Of a stretch of 64,000 nt of DNA, positions 14,942 through 24,204 are shown piece after piece. The number at the start of each line of letters is the position of its first letter. Position 1 is the first letter of the stretch. Under the pieces are notes generated by a model that saw nothing but the letters and a program-made list of their open reading frames with translations, made no database searches and was not told the DNA's origin. The position numbers and the translations under genes are program-made. This DNA comes from Glycomyces terrestris (GTDB lineage Bacteria; Actinomycetota; Actinomycetes; Mycobacteriales; Micromonosporaceae): the NCBI RefSeq assembly GCF_003933745.1, contig NZ_RSEB01000005.1, forward strand, positions 312,475 to 376,474, given 5' to 3'.

Positions 14942-17900
14942 TCAGCAGTTCAGCTCCTCCAGGGTGAAGCTCAGGTCGGCGGTGTCGCCGGCGGGGAGGG
15001 CGATGTTGCCGAAGTCGGCGGCGTAGCCGTCCTTGGAGGCGATGATCGTGAAGTCGCCTTCGGGGAACCAGTACGCGTACGTGCCGTCCTCGGCGGTCCA
15101 GAAGTGGAACGCGTCGCCGTCGGCGGAGCGGACCTGGACCTGGGCGTCGCCGATGGGGACGGTCTCGCCCTCGCAGGTGGCGGCGAGGACGGTGCCGGTC
15201 ACCTTGCCCTGTTCGACCGTGGGGACGACGAGCATGGACACGTCGATGACGGGCGAGGGGTGGGGGCTGACGACGTTCGCGGTCAGCTGGGCGGTGTAGG
15301 TGCCCGGCTGGTCGACGCCGCCGGCGGCGGTGGCGCTGGTCTTCACGGTGACGGTGACGGAGCCGCCGGCGGGGACGACGACGGAGTCGGCGCTCGTGGT
15401 CAGCCAGGAGGTGTCGCCGGGGTACTCGTAGCCGAGGATCGCGAACCCGCCGCCGCCGGTCGAGAACGTGACCGTCCCGTCGGCGGTGCCGGTGTTCGTG
15501 AGCCTGACCCGGGTCGACCAGGACGCGCCCTGCTGCACGTAGGTGCTGATGCTCGTCGTGCTGGCGCTGATGTTCGCGACGCCGATCGCGAAGTCGGCGA
15601 CGGTGACGGCGTCGGGGGCGATCGCGACCTGCTCGGTGGCGGAGCCGTGGTCGGCGACGACGGCGGTGAACTCGGACGGGCCCGAGCCGGGAGCGAACAT
15701 CCAGTAGGCGCCGTCGGCGCCGGTGGTCGCCTGGTACCCGGAGGCGGTGTGGGTGACCGCGGCGCCGGCGAAGGGCTCGCCGGTCTCGAGGTCGGTCACG
15801 GTGCCGCGCACCAGGCCGCCGTCGAGCGGGGCGCAGTCGCGGGAGGTGCCGACGAACACGTCGTCGATCTGCCACCACCAGGCCCAGGTGCGGTTGTCGT
15901 GGTAGTGGAACTTGACCTGCGCGGCGGTCGCGTCGGCCCATTCGGACAGGTCGATCGTGACGGTCTGGTTGCGGGCGTTGGCGGTCGGGGCCCACACGGT
16001 CTCCCAGGTGACGCCGGCGTCGGGGCTGAAGAGGACCTCGGCGACGGTGTTGTAGGAGCCCTTGTAGTAGTCGGTCGCGAACGTCAGGACCGGTTCGTCG
16101 GCGGCGGAGAGGTCGAACACCGGGGAGACGAGGTCGGAGTCGAACAGCTTGCTGCCCGAGCCCTGCTCGTCGGAGTCGGCGATCGCGAACCCGCCGGAGC
16201 CGGGGGTGCGGTTGCCGCGGGCGCCCGGGTCGTCGAACTCCCAGGGGGTGACGCCGCGGTCGACGACGGTCCACCCGGCCGGGGCGGCCCCGGTCGCGAA
16301 GCGGTTGCCGAGCGGCGCGTACCCGTACCCGGGCGCGGTGCAGTCCTCCCCGATCGGGACCTCGACGACGAGGTCGGCCGCGGCGACGGCGTCCACGGTG
16401 ACGTCCTGGTAGCCGGGGTAGTCGGCTTCGACGAGGAGTTCCCATTCGCCTTCGGGGAGGGTCAGGGAGAACTCGCCGGTGACCGGGTCGGTGGTGGTGG
16501 AGACCTCGCCGCCGGTGGTGCTCACGGTGGCCGCGAGCGGCCAGCCGTGGCCGCCGCCGTCGACGACGGTGCCGCTGACGGTGCCGGAGGGGACGGCGGT
16601 GAGGACGGCGTCGAAGACGGCGTCCTGGTCGGCGGCGACGGTCACCGAGCCGGTGGTCTCGCCGTACCCGAACTTGGTCACGGTCGCCGCGTAGGTGCCG
16701 GCGGGGATGACGGGGATGGTGAACGTCCCGTCGTCGCCGGTGGTCGCGGTGCGGGTGAACGCGCCGGTGAAGGCGAGTTCGGCGCCGGCGACGGGCGCGC
16801 CGTCCTGGTCGGTGACGGTGCCGGAGATCGAGCCGGTGTCGCCGATCGGGGACGCGAGGACGGCCGCGAGCGCGTCGAGCTTCCCGTGGCCCCACACGTT
16901 GTTGAGGTCGGCGGCGCCGCCGCACTGGTCGTCGTCGACGGGGACGGCGGTGCCGGTGAGGGCCTCGTAGACGCCGTCGTAGTCGCCGTCGAGCGCGGGC
17001 GCGGCCGAGAGCATGAGCGCGATCGCGCCGACGACGTGCGGGGCGGCCATGGAGGTGCCGTTCTTGAGGCCGTAGCCGGTCCCGGGGACCGCGGAGCGGA
17101 CCGCGACGCCGGGGGCGGCGAGGTCGGGTTTGACCTGGCCGTCGCGGCCGGGGCCGCGGGCGGAGAAGTACGCGATCTCGCCGGCCGAGTCGTAGGCGCC
17201 GACGCCGATCACGTTCGGGTACAGGCCGGGCGAGCCGGCCGATTCGCAGCCCTCTTCGCCGTTGTTGCCCAGGGACATGACGGGGATGATCCCGGCGGCG
17301 TGCCAGAGCGCGACGACGTCCTCGTAGAAGGGGTCGTCGACGGACTGGGTGGTGCCCCAGGAGTTGTTGACGACGTCGGGCGCCTTGGACGGGTCGGGGT
17401 CGGAGCCGTCGGCCTTGGTGGGCGCGGCGATCCACTCGCCGGCGTCCAGGAGCGCGGCGGCGCTGGGGCAGCAGCCGTTGACGGCGATCCACTCGGCGCC
17501 GGGGGCGACGCCGATCTGGTTGGCGCCGCCGTCGTCGCCGACCATGGTGCCCATGGTGTGGGTGCCGTGGCCGTTGGTGTCGCAGGGGGCGTCTCCGGCG
17601 CAGGTGTTGGCGACGTCGTAGAAGTTGTAGTCGTGGGTGAAGGTGCCGTCGCCGTCGTTGCCGCGGTACTGGTTCACCAGGGCCGGGTGGTCGTAGTCGA
17701 CGCCGGTGTCGATGGAGGCGACGACGACGCCGGTCCCGTCGTAGCCGAGGTCCCACACGTCGGGGGCGTTGATCGCGTCGACGCCCCACTCGGCGGCGGT
17801 GGTCCCGAAGCCGGAGCCGGCGACGGGCTCGATGAGCTCGTACTCGGGGGCCTGGACGAGGGCGTCCACATTGTCGATCTGGACGAGGTCGGCGACGAGG

Positions 17901-18280
17901 TCCTTGCCGCCGACGGCGCGGACGGTGTTCGAGCCCCAGTAGGATTCGTACTCGACACCGGACCGCTCCAGGAGGTCGATCACGTCCTTCTGCGAGGTCT
18001 CGGCGAACTCCCGGGCCGCTGCAACGGCTTCGGAGCCCTTCTCGGTCTTGGTGTCTGCGGCGAGGGCGGGGCCGAAGTCGGGGGCTCCTTCGAAGCGCAC
18101 CCAGAGTTCGGCCTCGCCTTCGGTCTCGATGAGCGCGAGGAGGTCGGCGGCGGCCTTCTCCTCGATGAGGGCGTCGGTGTCGGACTCGGCGAGGGCGGCG
18201 GTACCGGGCATGGCCGATACCAGCAGGCCCGCGGCCGAAGCGGCGAGGATTCGACGCCATCGTCGTTGCGGATTCGTCAC
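14942..18280 (-). CDS. Large secreted subtilisin-like serine protease (S8) with multiple beta domains
   Basis: The 1112-residue product has a signal peptide (positively charged MTNPQRRWRR, hydrophobic core, cleavage near TAALAES at 32), a propeptide (about 35-150) and an S8 domain with Asp191 in SIDTGV, His238 in NGHGTH, Asn340 in SLGNNGE and Ser410 in NGTSMAAPHVVG. Two carboxypeptidase-regulatory-like repeats, a choice-of-anchor/MAM-like jelly roll (PGSGGFAIADSDEQGSG), a further regulatory repeat, an extra beta-rich domain and a C-terminal regulatory domain ending EELNC follow. The catalytic half is very like the neighbour's, including the shared NGCCPS loop, so the pair arose by tandem duplication. 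GTG 18280 follows a GGAG. It probably degrades extracellular protein. Confidence 0.92.
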   Translation of the reverse strand: MTNPQRRWRRILAASAAGLLVSAMPGTAALAESDTDALIEEKAAADLLALIETEGEAELWVRFEGAPDFGPALAADTKTEKGSEAVAAAREFAETSQKDVIDLLERSGVEYESYWGSNTVRAVGGKDLVADLVQIDNVDALVQAPEYELIEPVAGSGFGTTAAEWGVDAINAPDVWDLGYDGTGVVVASIDTGVDYDHPALVNQYRGNDGDGTFTHDYNFYDVANTCAGDAPCDTNGHGTHTMGTMVGDDGGANQIGVAPGAEWIAVNGCCPSAAALLDAGEWIAAPTKADGSDPDPSKAPDVVNNSWGTTQSVDDPFYEDVVALWHAAGIIPVMSLGNNGEEGCESAGSPGLYPNVIGVGAYDSAGEIAYFSARGPGRDGQVKPDLAAPGVAVRSAVPGTGYGLKNGTSMAAPHVVGAIALMLSAAPALDGDYDGVYEALTGTAVPVDDDQCGGAADLNNVWGHGKLDALAAVLASPIGDTGSISGTVTDQDGAPVAGAELAFTGAFTRTATTGDDGTFTIPVIPAGTYAATVTKFGYGETTGSVTVAADQDAVFDAVLTAVPSGTVSGTVVDGGGHGWPLAATVSTTGGEVSTTTDPVTGEFSLTLPEGEWELLVEADYPGYQDVTVDAVAAADLVVEVPIGEDCTAPGYGYAPLGNRFATGAAPAGWTVVDRGVTPWEFDDPGARGNRTPGSGGFAIADSDEQGSGSKLFDSDLVSPVFDLSAADEPVLTFATDYYKGSYNTVAEVLFSPDAGVTWETVWAPTANARNQTVTIDLSEWADATAAQVKFHYHDNRTWAWWWQIDDVFVGTSRDCAPLDGGLVRGTVTDLETGEPFAGAAVTHTASGYQATTGADGAYWMFAPGSGPSEFTAVVADHGSATEQVAIAPDAVTVADFAIGVANISASTTSISTYVQQGASWSTRVRLTNTGTADGTVTFSTGGGGFAILGYEYPGDTSWLTTSADSVVVPAGGSVTVTVKTSATAAGGVDQPGTYTAQLTANVVSPHPSPVIDVSMLVVPTVEQGKVTGTVLAATCEGETVPIGDAQVQVRSADGDAFHFWTAEDGTYAYWFPEGDFTIIASKDGYAADFGNIALPAGDTADLSFTLEELNC

Positions 18281-18772
18281 GACGGCTCCTGTTCTGTTGG
18301 GCTCCGGGCGCGGGGTGCCGCCCCGGAGCAAGGGGGGTCGCGCGGCGCTCGCGTGGATGCGCGCACGCCGACCAGGACACGGTGCCAGTCCACAAACGAA
18401 CGCACAAGGCCCCACTTTGCATGGTTCGGGCAGGCGTTCACAGAACTCCGGTAACGGCCAGATGATCCAAAGTGAACGAAAGGCCCGTACCGGGAGGGTC
18501 GGTCAGAGCCCGTGAACTCGGGAGATTCCCGTGCAGCGCGGCGGAACCGGGACGCTCCGGCGGCGGAGGTAACGCTTCGTCAACCGCGCGGAAACGGACC
18601 GTCGACATTGAATAGTGACCAAGATCACAAGGAAGGTTGCGCATATCCGTTGGGGCCCTTGGGACTCGCAGCGAGTAGTGGCCGCATTACCCGTTCTGCA
18701 CCCTGCCGGGGCCCGGACGCGGCGAGGCCTCCCGCCGGGAGCGGCGGGGGCCTGGAGTCCGTGCGGGCGGGG
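18281..18772. other. Intergenic region upstream of the large subtilase, with leader hairpin and a CAAAGTGG box
   Basis: No gene is recognised in about 490 nt. GCTCCGGG (18301-18308) pairs with CCCGGAGC (18322-18329), placing a leader hairpin 20 nt before the GTG, as in the paralogue. The minus-strand octamer CAAAGTGG is at 18412-18419 and recurs before the paralogue at 14819-14826. The part near 18600-18660 is richer in A/T. A 12-bp stem with one bulge (18724-18752) probably terminates the next gene. Confidence 0.5.
18724..18752 (-). terminator. Probable terminator after the Gly/Asp-tailed membrane protein gene
   Basis: The segments 18724-18736 and 18741-18752 form a 12-bp GC stem with a single T bulge and a 4-nt loop, 20 nt past the stop codon of the minus-strand gene at 18773-19528. 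Confidence 0.5.
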
Positions 18773-19528
18773 CTACTCGAAGCCGCCGCCGAAGTCGCCG
18801 CCCCCGAAGTCACCGCCGCCGAAGTCGCCGCCGCCCGCGTCGCCGGCGTCCCCGCCCGCGTCGCCGCCGCCGTCGGCGTAGCCGTCCTGGTAGCCGTCGG
18901 CGTACCCGCCCTCGACCGCGCCCATCGCGTACGCGGGCGTGATCAGGGCGTCGAGCACCATCATGCCGACGAACGCGCCCGCCGCGCCCGCGAGCGCGGG
19001 CTGCCACCACGGCGTGTTGTACCAGCCGGCCGGGACGGGGCGTCCGTCCACATTGCCGCCCGGGTAGTAGTGGCGGTTCTCGTCGCTGGGGTCGGGCGAG
19101 CCGGTGTACCGGCGGCCCTCGACCTCGGCGCTCACCGGCTCGGTGAGCGCGCCGGTGCGGCGCTGCCCGCGCATCTGGGGGATCTCCGGACCCGGGTCGA
19201 GGTCCATCGCGGTGCGGGCGGCCCGCACGTAGTGCAGGCCCTCGATCGCGGTCTCGGCCGCGAGCCGGTACTGGTTGATCGTGCGCGCCTGCTCCAGCTG
19301 GGAGCCGGCCGCGGTGTAGCGCTCGCCGGCGTCGGCGAGGGCCTGCCCGGCCGGGAGGTTGTCCCCCGGCGCGGTGAGGTTCATGGTCTGGCCGCCGAGG
19401 CGCTCGTGCAGGCGGCGCGCTTCGGCCTGCGCGTCGGCGAGCTCGGCCTCGGCGCGCTTCTTGTTGTTCCGCGACACGAGGAAGACGACCACGATCGCGA
19501 CCACCAGCAGGGACAACCACAGCTCCAT
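18773..19528 (-). CDS. Membrane protein with Gly/Asp/Phe-repeat tail (DUF1542-like), function unknown
   Basis: The 251-residue product has an N-terminal transmembrane helix (residues 4-19, LWLSLLVVAIVVVFLV), a charged helical segment to about residue 60, a middle domain with LHYVRAARTAMDLDPG, and a second hydrophobic segment near 178-200. The tail has three copies of GGGDF and ends GGGFE. The pattern recalls DUF1542-annotated actinobacterial proteins, but the role is unknown. TAGGCT (minus strand, 19535-19540) ends 6 nt before the ATG, so it is probably leaderless. It shares a 41-nt divergent promoter region with rmuC. Confidence 0.78.
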   Translation of the reverse strand: MELWLSLLVVAIVVVFLVSRNNKKRAEAELADAQAEARRLHERLGGQTMNLTAPGDNLPAGQALADAGERYTAAGSQLEQARTINQYRLAAETAIEGLHYVRAARTAMDLDPGPEIPQMRGQRRTGALTEPVSAEVEGRRYTGSPDPSDENRHYYPGGNVDGRPVPAGWYNTPWWQPALAGAAGAFVGMMVLDALITPAYAMGAVEGGYADGYQDGYADGGGDAGGDAGDAGGGDFGGGDFGGGDFGGGFE

Positions 19529-19569
19529 GTACCGAGCCTACCCGTGGCCGCACGCCTACACTGGCCCGT

Positions 19570-20700
19570 ATGACGTGGGTCCTATTGGCGGCGGTGTGCC
19601 TCGCGGCGGGCGGCGTCGGCGGCTGGTTCGCGGGCCGCTCGCGGCAGGCCGCGGAGCTGGCGGCGGCGACGGCCCGGCTGGAGGCCGCGGCCGAGAACGA
19701 GCACCGGCTGGAGGCCACGCTCCGCGCCGTCGCGTACGAGGCGACCGACCACTCCCGCGACGCCGTCGGGCAGGTCCTCGCGCCGATCGCGGAGACGCTG
19801 GCGCGCTACGAGAACCGGCTCGGGGACGTGGAGCGGGCGCGCGTCGACGCGTACGCGCAGCTGCGCATCCAGCTCTCCGGCGTCGCCGACATCTCCGAGG
19901 GCCTGCGCGAGCAGACCGGGCGGCTCCTCGGCGCGCTCCGGTCGCCGCAGGTGCGCGGCCAGTGGGGCGAGGTGCAGCTGCGGCGCATCGTCGAGGCCGC
20001 CGGGATGGTCGAGCACTGCGACTTCTCCGAGCAGCACACCGGGTCCGTGGACGGGCGCGGCGTCCGGCCCGACCTGGTGGTGCGGCTCTCGGGCGGGCGG
20101 ACCCTCGTGGTCGACGCGAAGGCGCCCCTCCAGGCGTACCTCCAGGCCCTCGAGGTCGAGGACGAGGCCGGGCGCGACGACCTGCTGCGCACCCACGCGA
20201 AGCACCTGCGCCGGCACGTCGAGTCCTTGGCGGGCAAGGAGTACTGGCGCGCGTTCGACGACACGCCGGAGATGGTGGTGCTGTTCGTGCCCGCCGACGC
20301 GTTCCTGGACGCGGCCCTGCGCGGCGACCCGTCGCTGCTGGAGGACGCGTTCGCGCGCGGCGTGGTGATCGCCTCCCCGGCGACGCTCATGGCGCTGCTG
20401 CGGACCGTGGCGCACACGTGGCGGCAGGAGGCGCTGGCGCGGCACGCGAAGGAGGTGCACCGGCTCGGGCGCGAGCTGCACGAGCGGCTCGGCTCGGTCG
20501 CGGGGCACTTCGCGCGGCTCGGCTCGTCGCTGGAGGCGGCGGTCGGGTCGTACAACGCGGCGGTCGCGAGCGTGGAGACGCGGCTGCTGGTGACGGCGCG
20601 GCGCTTCAGCGAACTCGAGGTCGCGGGCGACCCGCCCGAGTCGCCGGCGCCGGTGGTGACCCCGGCGCGGCGCCCGTCGTGGGACGAGCGGATCGGCTGA
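19570..20700 (+). CDS. rmuC: DNA recombination protein RmuC
   Basis: The 376-residue product has a short hydrophobic N-terminus, a helical region (about 25-110), and the PD-(D/E)XK-like RmuC core with RGQWGEVQLRRIVEAAGM, then VRLSGGRTLVVDAKAPLQAYL and EMVVLFVPADAFLDAAL. RmuC limits inversions and unwanted recombination at stalled replication structures. TACACT (19557-19562) ends 7 nt before the ATG, giving a leaderless arrangement. The gene is convergent with ispH, with hairpins in the gap. Confidence 0.93.
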   Translation: MTWVLLAAVCLAAGGVGGWFAGRSRQAAELAAATARLEAAAENEHRLEATLRAVAYEATDHSRDAVGQVLAPIAETLARYENRLGDVERARVDAYAQLRIQLSGVADISEGLREQTGRLLGALRSPQVRGQWGEVQLRRIVEAAGMVEHCDFSEQHTGSVDGRGVRPDLVVRLSGGRTLVVDAKAPLQAYLQALEVEDEAGRDDLLRTHAKHLRRHVESLAGKEYWRAFDDTPEMVVLFVPADAFLDAALRGDPSLLEDAFARGVVIASPATLMALLRTVAHTWRQEALARHAKEVHRLGRELHERLGSVAGHFARLGSSLEAAVGSYNAAVASVETRLLVTARRFSELEVAGDPPESPAPVVTPARRPSWDERIG

Positions 20701-20708
20701 CTCGCGGT

Positions 20709-20850
20709 CGTGCGCCATCCACAGGCGTTCGTGCGCCACCCACAGGGTGGGTGGGCCAGGTATGAGACCATCCCCAACCCCCACCCACCCGGGGAAGCAT
20801 GGCTGCCACTCTGCCGGCGGGTCCGACAGGACGCGCCGCCTGCGGCGCGC
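20709..20850. terminator. Repeat and hairpin region between convergent rmuC and ispH
   Basis: A 21-nt direct repeat (CGTGCGCCATCCACAGG at 20709, CGTGCGCCACCCACAGG at 20730) is followed by an 11-bp stem, GGGTGGGTGGG (20745-20755) with CCCACCCACCC (20780-20790), and a shorter stem CGCGCCGC/GCGGCGCG (20832-20849). The hairpins probably end both convergent transcripts. Confidence 0.5.
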
Positions 20851-20878
20851 GTGTCACCCGATCGGGCGAGGCCCCGGG

Positions 20879-21841
20879 TCAGGCCCGGCCGGCGGCGCGG
20901 AGGTCGGTGACGAGCTCGCGCGGGAGCTGGAAGGTGATCTTCTCGGTCACCGGCTCGAACTCCTCGACGGAGGTGAAGCCGCGCTCGGCGAGGTGCGCGA
21001 GGACGTCCTGCACGAGGTTGTCGGGCACCGACGCGCCCGAGGACAGGCCCACGGTGGTGGCGCCCTCGAGCCAGGCCTCGTCGATCTCGTGCGCGAAGTC
21101 GATGAGGTGCCCGGACCGCGCGCCGTGCTGCACCGCGACCTCGACCAGGCGCACCGAGTTCGAGGAGTTCTTCGACCCGACCACGAGCATCACGTCGCAG
21201 TCGGCCGCGATGTCCTTGACCACCTGCTGGCGGTTCTGGGTGGCGTAGCAGATGTCGTCGCTCGGCGGGCTCTGGAGCAGCGGGAGGCGCTTCTTGAGCC
21301 GGTCGACGGTCTCCATGGTCTCGTCCACCGAGAGCGTCGTCTGCGACAGCCACACGACCTTCTCGGGGTCGCGGATCGTGACGCCGTCGACCGCGTCGGG
21401 GCCGTCGACGAGCTGGATGTGCTCGGGGGCCTCGCCGGAGGTGCCGATGACCTCCTCGTGGCCCTCGTGGCCGATGAGGAGGATGTCGTAGTCCTCCTCG
21501 GCGTACCGGCGCGCCTCCTTGTGGACCTTCGTCACCAGCGGGCACGTCGCGTCGATCGCCTTGAGGCCGCGCTCGGCGGCCTGGTCGTGGACCTCGGGCG
21601 CCACGCCGTGCGCGGAGAACACGACGACGGACCCCGGCGGGACCTCCTCGTTCTCCTCCACGAACACCGCGCCCTTCGCGGCGAGCGTGTCGACGACGTG
21701 GCGGTTGTGCACGATCTCCTTGCGCACGTAGACGGGAGCGCCGTAGAGCTCCAGCGCCTTCTCGACGGTCACCACGGCCCGGTCCACGCCCGCGCAGTAC
21801 CCGCGCGGCTTGGCCAACAACACTCGCTTCGGGTCTGCCAC
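20879..21841 (-). CDS. ispH: 4-hydroxy-3-methylbut-2-enyl diphosphate reductase IspH
   Basis: The 320-residue iron-sulfur enzyme makes IPP and DMAPP in the last step of the MEP pathway. The three cluster cysteines are seen in [27 protein letters not shown] and [11 protein letters not shown], and the [10 protein letters not shown] motif binds substrate. The GTG at 21841 is chosen because the minus-strand TACCAT (21848-21853) ends 6 nt upstream, giving a leaderless start. The xseA promoter is immediately divergent. This ispH/xseA/xseB/DUF4245 grouping is common in actinobacteria. Confidence 0.96.
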   Translation of the reverse strand: MADPKRVLLAKPRGYCAGVDRAVVTVEKALELYGAPVYVRKEIVHNRHVVDTLAAKGAVFVEENEEVPPGSVVVFSAHGVAPEVHDQAAERGLKAIDATCPLVTKVHKEARRYAEEDYDILLIGHEGHEEVIGTSGEAPEHIQLVDGPDAVDGVTIRDPEKVVWLSQTTLSVDETMETVDRLKKRLPLLQSPPSDDICYATQNRQQVVKDIAADCDVMLVVGSKNSSNSVRLVEVAVQHGARSGHLIDFAHEIDEAWLEGATTVGLSSGASVPDNLVQDVLAHLAERGFTSVEEFEPVTEKITFQLPRELVTDLRAAGRA

Positions 21842-21897
21842 GCCTCGATGGTATCCGCACGCCCGGTTTGGTCACACCCCACAGTTACGCTTGCCAC

Positions 21898-23208
21898 GTG
21901 ACCGCCGCAGAGCAGAGCAGCGCAGGACCGCCCGCCCAGCCGGGCGCCCCGGACCAGGCCGCGAGGCCGGCCACCGGGCCCGGCGCGCCGATGAGCGCCG
22001 AGAACCCGTGGCCGCTGCGCGTCGTGTCGAAGAAGATCGGCGACTGGCTCGCGCGCCTCGGCGAGGTGTGGACCGAGGGGCAGATCACCGAGATCAGCCA
22101 CCGCGGCCGCACCGTCTACCTGACGCTGCGCGACCCCGCCGCCGAGGTCTCGATGCGCGTCGTCGACTTCACCGGCGCGGTCGCCGCCTGCGACCCGCCG
22201 CTGCGCGACGGCGCCCAGGTCGTCGTCCGGGCCCAGGCCCAGTGGTGGGACAAGAACGGGTCCCTCTCGCTGCACGTGCGCGAGATCCGCCAGGTCGGCC
22301 TCGGCGAGCTCCTCGCGCGGCTCGAGCGCCTCAAGAAGCTGCTCGCCGCCGAGGGCCTGTTCGCGGCCGACCGGAAGAAGACGCTGCCGTTCCTGCCGTA
22401 CCGGATCGGGCTCATCACCGGCCGCGCCTCCGACGCGATGCGCGACGTCCTCAAGAACGCCAAGGCCCGCCTGCCGTCCGCGGACTTCGAGGTCCGCGAG
22501 GTGGCCGTCCAGGGGCCGCGCGCGGTCACCGAGGTGTGCGCGGCGCTCGCCGAGCTCGACCGCGACCCCGAGATCGAGGTCATCGTCATCGCCCGCGGCG
22601 GCGGCTCGATGGAGGACCTGCTGCCGTTCTCCGACGAGACCCTGTGCCGGGCCGTGGCCGAGGCCGTCACGCCCGTCGTCTCCGCGATCGGGCACGAGCC
22701 CGACACGCCGATCCTCGACTACGTCGCCGACTGGCGCGCCTCCACGCCCACCGAGGCCGGGAAGAAGGTGGTCCCCGACCTCGCCGAGGAGCAGCGCGGC
22801 CTGAACATCAGCCGCACCCGGCTGCGCCAGGCGCTCAACGCGATGCTCACCCGCGAGTCCGACGCGCTCGCGGCGATGCGCGCGCGGCCGGTCCTGGCCC
22901 GGCCCGAGACGATGCTCGAGGCCCGGTCCGAGGCGGTCCAGAACCTGGTGCACCGCATCCGGTCCCGCACCAGTTCGCGGCTGGAGCGGTCCTTCGACGA
23001 CCTGGTGCACCTGCGGGCCCGGCTCCGGGCCCTCTCGCCGCAGTCCACACTGGACCGCGGCTATGCGATCGTCACGGACGCGGCGTCGGGAGCGGTCCTG
23101 CGGGACGCCGCCGACGCCGGCGAGGCGGTCGAGGTGCGGCTCGCGGCGGGCGCGCTGCGCGCCGCGGTGGTGCAGACGATCACGGACACAAGGGAGGACG
23201 ACGAGTGA
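21898..23208 (+). CDS. xseA: Exodeoxyribonuclease VII large subunit
   Basis: The 436-residue protein has an N-terminal OB fold (VWTEGQITEISHRGRTVYLTLRD), the nuclease core with RIGLITGRASDA and VIARGGGSMEDLLPF, then SAIGHEPDTPILDYVADWRASTPTEA, and a helical tail ending LDRGYAIVTD. It degrades single-stranded DNA with XseB. The GTG at 21898 is preferred: TACGCT (21886-21891) ends 6 nt before it. The frame extends upstream into the promoter but without better support. The stop overlaps the xseB start by 4 nt, which suggests translational coupling. Confidence 0.95.
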   Translation: MTAAEQSSAGPPAQPGAPDQAARPATGPGAPMSAENPWPLRVVSKKIGDWLARLGEVWTEGQITEISHRGRTVYLTLRDPAAEVSMRVVDFTGAVAACDPPLRDGAQVVVRAQAQWWDKNGSLSLHVREIRQVGLGELLARLERLKKLLAAEGLFAADRKKTLPFLPYRIGLITGRASDAMRDVLKNAKARLPSADFEVREVAVQGPRAVTEVCAALAELDRDPEIEVIVIARGGGSMEDLLPFSDETLCRAVAEAVTPVVSAIGHEPDTPILDYVADWRASTPTEAGKKVVPDLAEEQRGLNISRTRLRQALNAMLTRESDALAAMRARPVLARPETMLEARSEAVQNLVHRIRSRTSSRLERSFDDLVHLRARLRALSPQSTLDRGYAIVTDAASGAVLRDAADAGEAVEVRLAAGALRAAVVQTITDTREDDE

Positions 23209-23411
23209 ACGACGAGCGGTTGACGTACGAGGAGGCCCGGGCCGAACTGGTGGCCACGGTGGAGCGGCTCGAGGCGGGCGGCGCCACGCTCGAGGAGTCG
23301 CTCAAGCTCTGGGAGCGCGGCGAGGCGCTCGCCGACCTGTGCCAGGCCCACCTCGAAGGCGCCCGCGAGCGCCTCCAGGCCCGCACCGGCGGCGAGGCCG
23401 GCGAGGACTGA
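23205..23411 (+). CDS. xseB: Exodeoxyribonuclease VII small subunit
   Basis: The 68-residue product has the XseB signature: LTYEEARAELVATVERLEAG, then LEESLKLWERGEALADLCQAHL. It binds in several copies to the helical tail of XseA. The GTG start overlaps the xseA stop (GTGA), so the two are coupled. The TGA is 12 nt from the end of the convergent DUF4245 gene. Confidence 0.93.
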   Translation: MNDERLTYEEARAELVATVERLEAGGATLEESLKLWERGEALADLCQAHLEGARERLQARTGGEAGED

Positions 23412-23423
23412 GCCGGCGGCGCG

Positions 23424-24017
23424 CTACCGGGCCGCGGCCACGCCTTCGGCGAGCTCGTCGAGGTCCGGGATGCCGTCCGGCTCGGCCGACAGGACGACCG
23501 TGGCGCCGTCGATCTCGGCCACCCACGCCTCGCCGCTGTCGAGCTCGTACGAGGTCCACTGGATGCCGCCGGCCTCGACCGGGGTCCCGGCGCCGGTGAG
23601 GTCCTCGTCGACCTCGGTCGCGGCCCCGCTGGTCTCCGACATCTGGAGGCCGTTGCCGTCCGGCGAGTACCAGCCGGTCCGCAGGGTCGCGGTCTCGCCC
23701 TCGGCGGCGAGGTGCGTCGAGATCGGCTTCCAGTCCTCCGAGAGCTCCGGCTCGATCGCCGGCAGGCCCAGGCTCGCGGCCGTCGCGAGGTTCCCGGCCG
23801 TGTCGACCACGCTCACCTGGCGGTCCGCGGCGATCCAGCCCCAGCCCCAGTACACGAGCCCCAGGGGCACGAGCAGCACCGCCATCGACAGCGCCATGTC
23901 GCGCATCCGCCGGTGCTTCGGGCGGGCCGCCTTCACGGCCTCCGCGTTCGCCTCGGCCGCGGCCTGCGCCGCGTCGGCCTCCCCGGCCCGCTCGGCCTTG
24001 ACCTCTTCGCTGGACAT
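23424..24017 (-). CDS. DUF4245 single-pass membrane protein
   Basis: The 197-residue product has an Ala/Glu-rich cytoplasmic N-terminus, one transmembrane helix (about residues 43-62, LSMAVLLVPLGLVYWGWGWI) and an extracytoplasmic domain with EPELSEDWKPISTHL. Both sequence and position beside xseB match DUF4245, a family of unknown role often found next to exonuclease VII genes. The ATG at 24017 has CAGGAT 6 nt upstream, a weak leaderless-type -10. Confidence 0.85.
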   Translation of the reverse strand: MSSEEVKAERAGEADAAQAAAEANAEAVKAARPKHRRMRDMALSMAVLLVPLGLVYWGWGWIAADRQVSVVDTAGNLATAASLGLPAIEPELSEDWKPISTHLAAEGETATLRTGWYSPDGNGLQMSETSGAATEVDEDLTGAGTPVEAGGIQWTSYELDSGEAWVAEIDGATVVLSAEPDGIPDLDELAEGVAAAR

Positions 24018-24204
24018 GACCCCATCCTGACCGACCGCCGCGCCGGCCCGGGCACCGCCCCGGCGCGGCGTGGCCCACGAGTCCCCCGCCGGGCGCGGCG
24101 AACCGGGACGCGGCCGGGCACGAGGCGCGAATGCGACTTCCGGGCCCGCACCGCCCTGGCATAACCTCTCCGCAGCACTCGCCCCCGATCGGAAGGAGCC
24201 CCCG

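Noticed and set aside
12311-18454. A 2047-codon open frame on the plus strand
   Set aside because: It is antisense to both subtilases and consists of low-complexity Gly/Val/Ala/Asp/Arg strings. Long shadow frames are expected opposite GC-rich genes. The minus-strand proteins have full catalytic motifs.
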